NCBI GenBank assembly: GCA_018240685.1
Contig: JAFEFG010000055.1
Span: 1-33,274, forward strand
Source of the DNA: Pseudomonadota bacterium
GTDB taxonomy: Bacteria > Pseudomonadota > Alphaproteobacteria > Reyranellales > Reyranellaceae
Length of the DNA stretch: 33,274 nt
Reading direction: 5' to 3'
Numbering within the stretch: the first letter of the stretch is position 1; every line of letters begins with the position of its first letter. Both the position numbers and the translations under genes were made by a program. Shown here piece after piece: positions 31,931 through 33,274 of this stretch. The notes beneath the pieces were generated by a model. It was not told where the DNA came from. It searched no databases and worked only from the letters and a program-made list of their open reading frames with translations.

Positions 31931-33274
31931 ATGACCATGGAGCGCGTTGCGTCGCGGGGGCCGCTGTCCCGACTCCCGTCCGATGGAGGCGCGGGGCCGC
32001 TTCCCCAGGTCCTGGGGCCGATCAGCATCACCTTCATGGGCATCGGCGCCATCATCGGTGCCGGCATCTTCGTCCTCACCGGCACCGCCGCCGCGCTCTA
32101 TGCCGGGCCGGCCGTCATCCTCTCCTTCGTCCTGGCAGCCATCGCCTGCGCCTTCGTGGGCCTCTGTTACACCGAGCTCGCCACGCTGATCCCGCTGGGC
32201 GGCGGCACCTACACCTATACCCATGTCAGCCTCGGCCGCTTCGCCGGCTGGTTGATCGGCTGGAACCTGATCCTGGAATATTCGATCGGCGCGGCGACGG
32301 TGGCCGTAGGCTGGTCGGGCTATTTCAGCCGCACGCTGGCCTATTTCGGCCTCGCCGTGCCGCCGCGTCTGGCCGCCCCGGCCGGGCAGCCCGTCACCCT
32401 GCCCGACGGCACGACCACCGCCGCCATCGTCAACCTGCCCGCGATGGCCATCGTGGCCGTGCTCACGGTCCTGCTGGTGCGCGGCACGTCCGAATCGGCG
32501 CGCGTGAACAACTTCATGGTGGTGCTGAAGCTGGTGGTCGTGGTCGCCTTCGTCGCCCTCGGCGCGGGCCATGTCGTGCCGGCCAACTGGCAGCCCTTCG
32601 TGCCGCCCAACGACGGCACGTTCGGCACCTACGGCTGGAGCGGCGTGCTGCATGGCGCGTCCGTGGTGTTCTTCTCCTACATCGGCTTCGATGCCGTCTC
32701 GAACTGCACGCAGGAGGCCAGGCGGCCGCAGCGCGACATGCCGGTCGGCATCCTGGGCTCGCTTGCGATCTCCACGGTGCTCTATGTGGCGGTCGCCGCC
32801 GTGCTGGTCGGGCTGGTGCCCTACCGGGAGCTGGACGTGGCGGCGCCGATCGCGCTCGGCGTGGCGCATATCGGCCTGCCGTGGCTGAAGCTCTTCGTCG
32901 ATGCCGGCGCGCTGATCGGCATCACGACGGCGATCCTGGTCCTGCTCTACGGCCAGAGCCGGATCTTCGCCCGCATGGCCCATGACGGGCTGCTGCCCGC
33001 GTTTCTCGCGCACGTCCATCCGCGGCTGCAGACACCGTGGATCAGCCAGATCCTGATCGGCGTGGCGGTCGCGGCGGTGGCGGGCCTGGTCCCCATCGAG
33101 GTGCTGAGCGAACTGGTTGGCGTGGGGACGCTGTTCGCCTTCATCCTGGTCTGCGTTGCCGTGATCCGGCTGCGCACGCTCGAACCGCACGCCCCGCGGC
33201 CGTTCCGCGTGCCCGCGGTGCCGTGGATCCCGATCCTCGGCGTCCTCTCCTGCCTCGTCCTGATGATCGGCCTG
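31931..33274 (+). CDS. APC-family cationic amino-acid permease, 3' end missing
   Basis: The frame is open for 448 codons and leaves the window. The protein is an amino acid-polyamine-organocation transporter of the CAT/YfnA branch. GAIIGAGIFVLTG in the first helix (the unwound substrate-binding turn) is diagnostic. FFSYIGFDAVSNCTQEARRP marks helix 6 and the following loop, and SRIFARMAHDGLLP lies after helix 8. About 12 helices would be expected; ten or so are present. It likely imports amino acids by proton symport. The ATG at 31931 has AGGAG five bases before it; a second ATG two codons on is possible. It lies 133 bases after the HpaB-family gene, perhaps separately transcribed. Confidence 0.92.
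   Translation, partial: MTMERVASRGPLSRLPSDGGAGPLPQVLGPISITFMGIGAIIGAGIFVLTGTAAALYAGPAVILSFVLAAIACAFVGLCYTELATLIPLGGGTYTYTHVSLGRFAGWLIGWNLILEYSIGAATVAVGWSGYFSRTLAYFGLAVPPRLAAPAGQPVTLPDGTTTAAIVNLPAMAIVAVLTVLLVRGTSESARVNNFMVVLKLVVVVAFVALGAGHVVPANWQPFVPPNDGTFGTYGWSGVLHGASVVFFSYIGFDAVSNCTQEARRPQRDMPVGILGSLAISTVLYVAVAAVLVGLVPYRELDVAAPIALGVAHIGLPWLKLFVDAGALIGITTAILVLLYGQSRIFARMAHDGLLPAFLAHVHPRLQTPWISQILIGVAVAAVAGLVPIEVLSELVGVGTLFAFILVCVAVIRLRTLEPHAPRPFRVPAVPWIPILGVLSCLVLMIGL

Noticed and set aside
31490..33190. 566-codon minus-strand frame opposite the permease
   Set aside because: The plus strand encodes a clear APC permease with a good ribosome site. The minus frame is low-complexity Asp/Gly/His/Arg sequence.
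1..33274. Search for CRISPR arrays, tRNA or rRNA genes, insertion sequences, phage genes or toxin-antitoxin pairs
   Set aside because: No repeat-spacer pattern, transposase, integrase or RNA-gene signature was seen by eye. Intergenic spaces are short and all larger ones are described.

Overview
This is a GC-rich bacterial chromosome segment with dense, ordinary coding capacity. I see no insertion sequence, prophage, CRISPR array, rRNA or tRNA gene. The gene families point to an alphaproteobacterium, perhaps a Rhodospirillales/Reyranella-type lineage, though that placement is an inference. The indicators are mch and a CitE-like gene beside sdhCDAB, an AapJ-type binding protein, a thioredoxin–TPR chaperedoxin next to a LON-N protein and a Trm112-like protein lacking its zinc cysteines, and a DUF971 protein. 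No gene-free stretch exceeds about 300 bases. The longest gap (6324-6549) holds only a short palindrome and presumed promoters.

Layout. Positions 1-3489 (minus strand) carry a partial crotonase, a B12-binding radical SAM protein that looks like the hopanoid C-3 methylase HpnR, and a membrane-anchored SGNH-type protein. Positions 3684-7218 carry a D-aminopeptidase-like serine hydrolase, an orphan AapJ-type amino-acid binding protein, and a small exported protein with a possible cysteine-hydrolase fold. Positions 7261-12835 (minus strand) are a central-carbon block: CitE-like lyase/thioesterase, mesaconyl-CoA hydratase, then sdhC-sdhD-sdhA-sdhB closed by a good intrinsic terminator. Divergent from it are pdxY and a LysE-type exporter, which converge on a rutE-like nitroreductase, a TPR-glycosyltransferase fusion and asd.

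Positions 17901-24395 (plus strand) are one long co-directional run: two tandem, overlapping class III CoA-transferase paralogues, a DUF962/Mpo1-like membrane protein, chaperedoxin CnoX, a LON substrate-binding-domain protein, a Trm112-like protein, a DUF971 protein and an FAD monooxygenase. The last three are joined by 4-base start/stop overlaps. murJ follows. An aspartoacylase-like amidohydrolase and an MFS transporter are divergently paired. The right end holds a metallo-beta-lactamase-fold hydrolase, a TetR regulator with a palindromic operator candidate over its own promoter, an HpaB-family flavin monooxygenase, and a cationic amino-acid permease that runs off the window.

The best-supported functional unit is the sdh/mch/CitE block, which links TCA-cycle succinate oxidation to C4/C5 acyl-CoA metabolism of the ethylmalonyl-CoA or methylaspartate type. 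The most interesting candidates are the isolated hpnR-like gene, an orphan minus-strand intrinsic terminator with nested inverted repeats between two plus-strand genes (24394-24460), and an inverted repeat that buries the GTG start of the TPR-glycosyltransferase gene. I did not find a clear-cut, wholly new multi-gene system.
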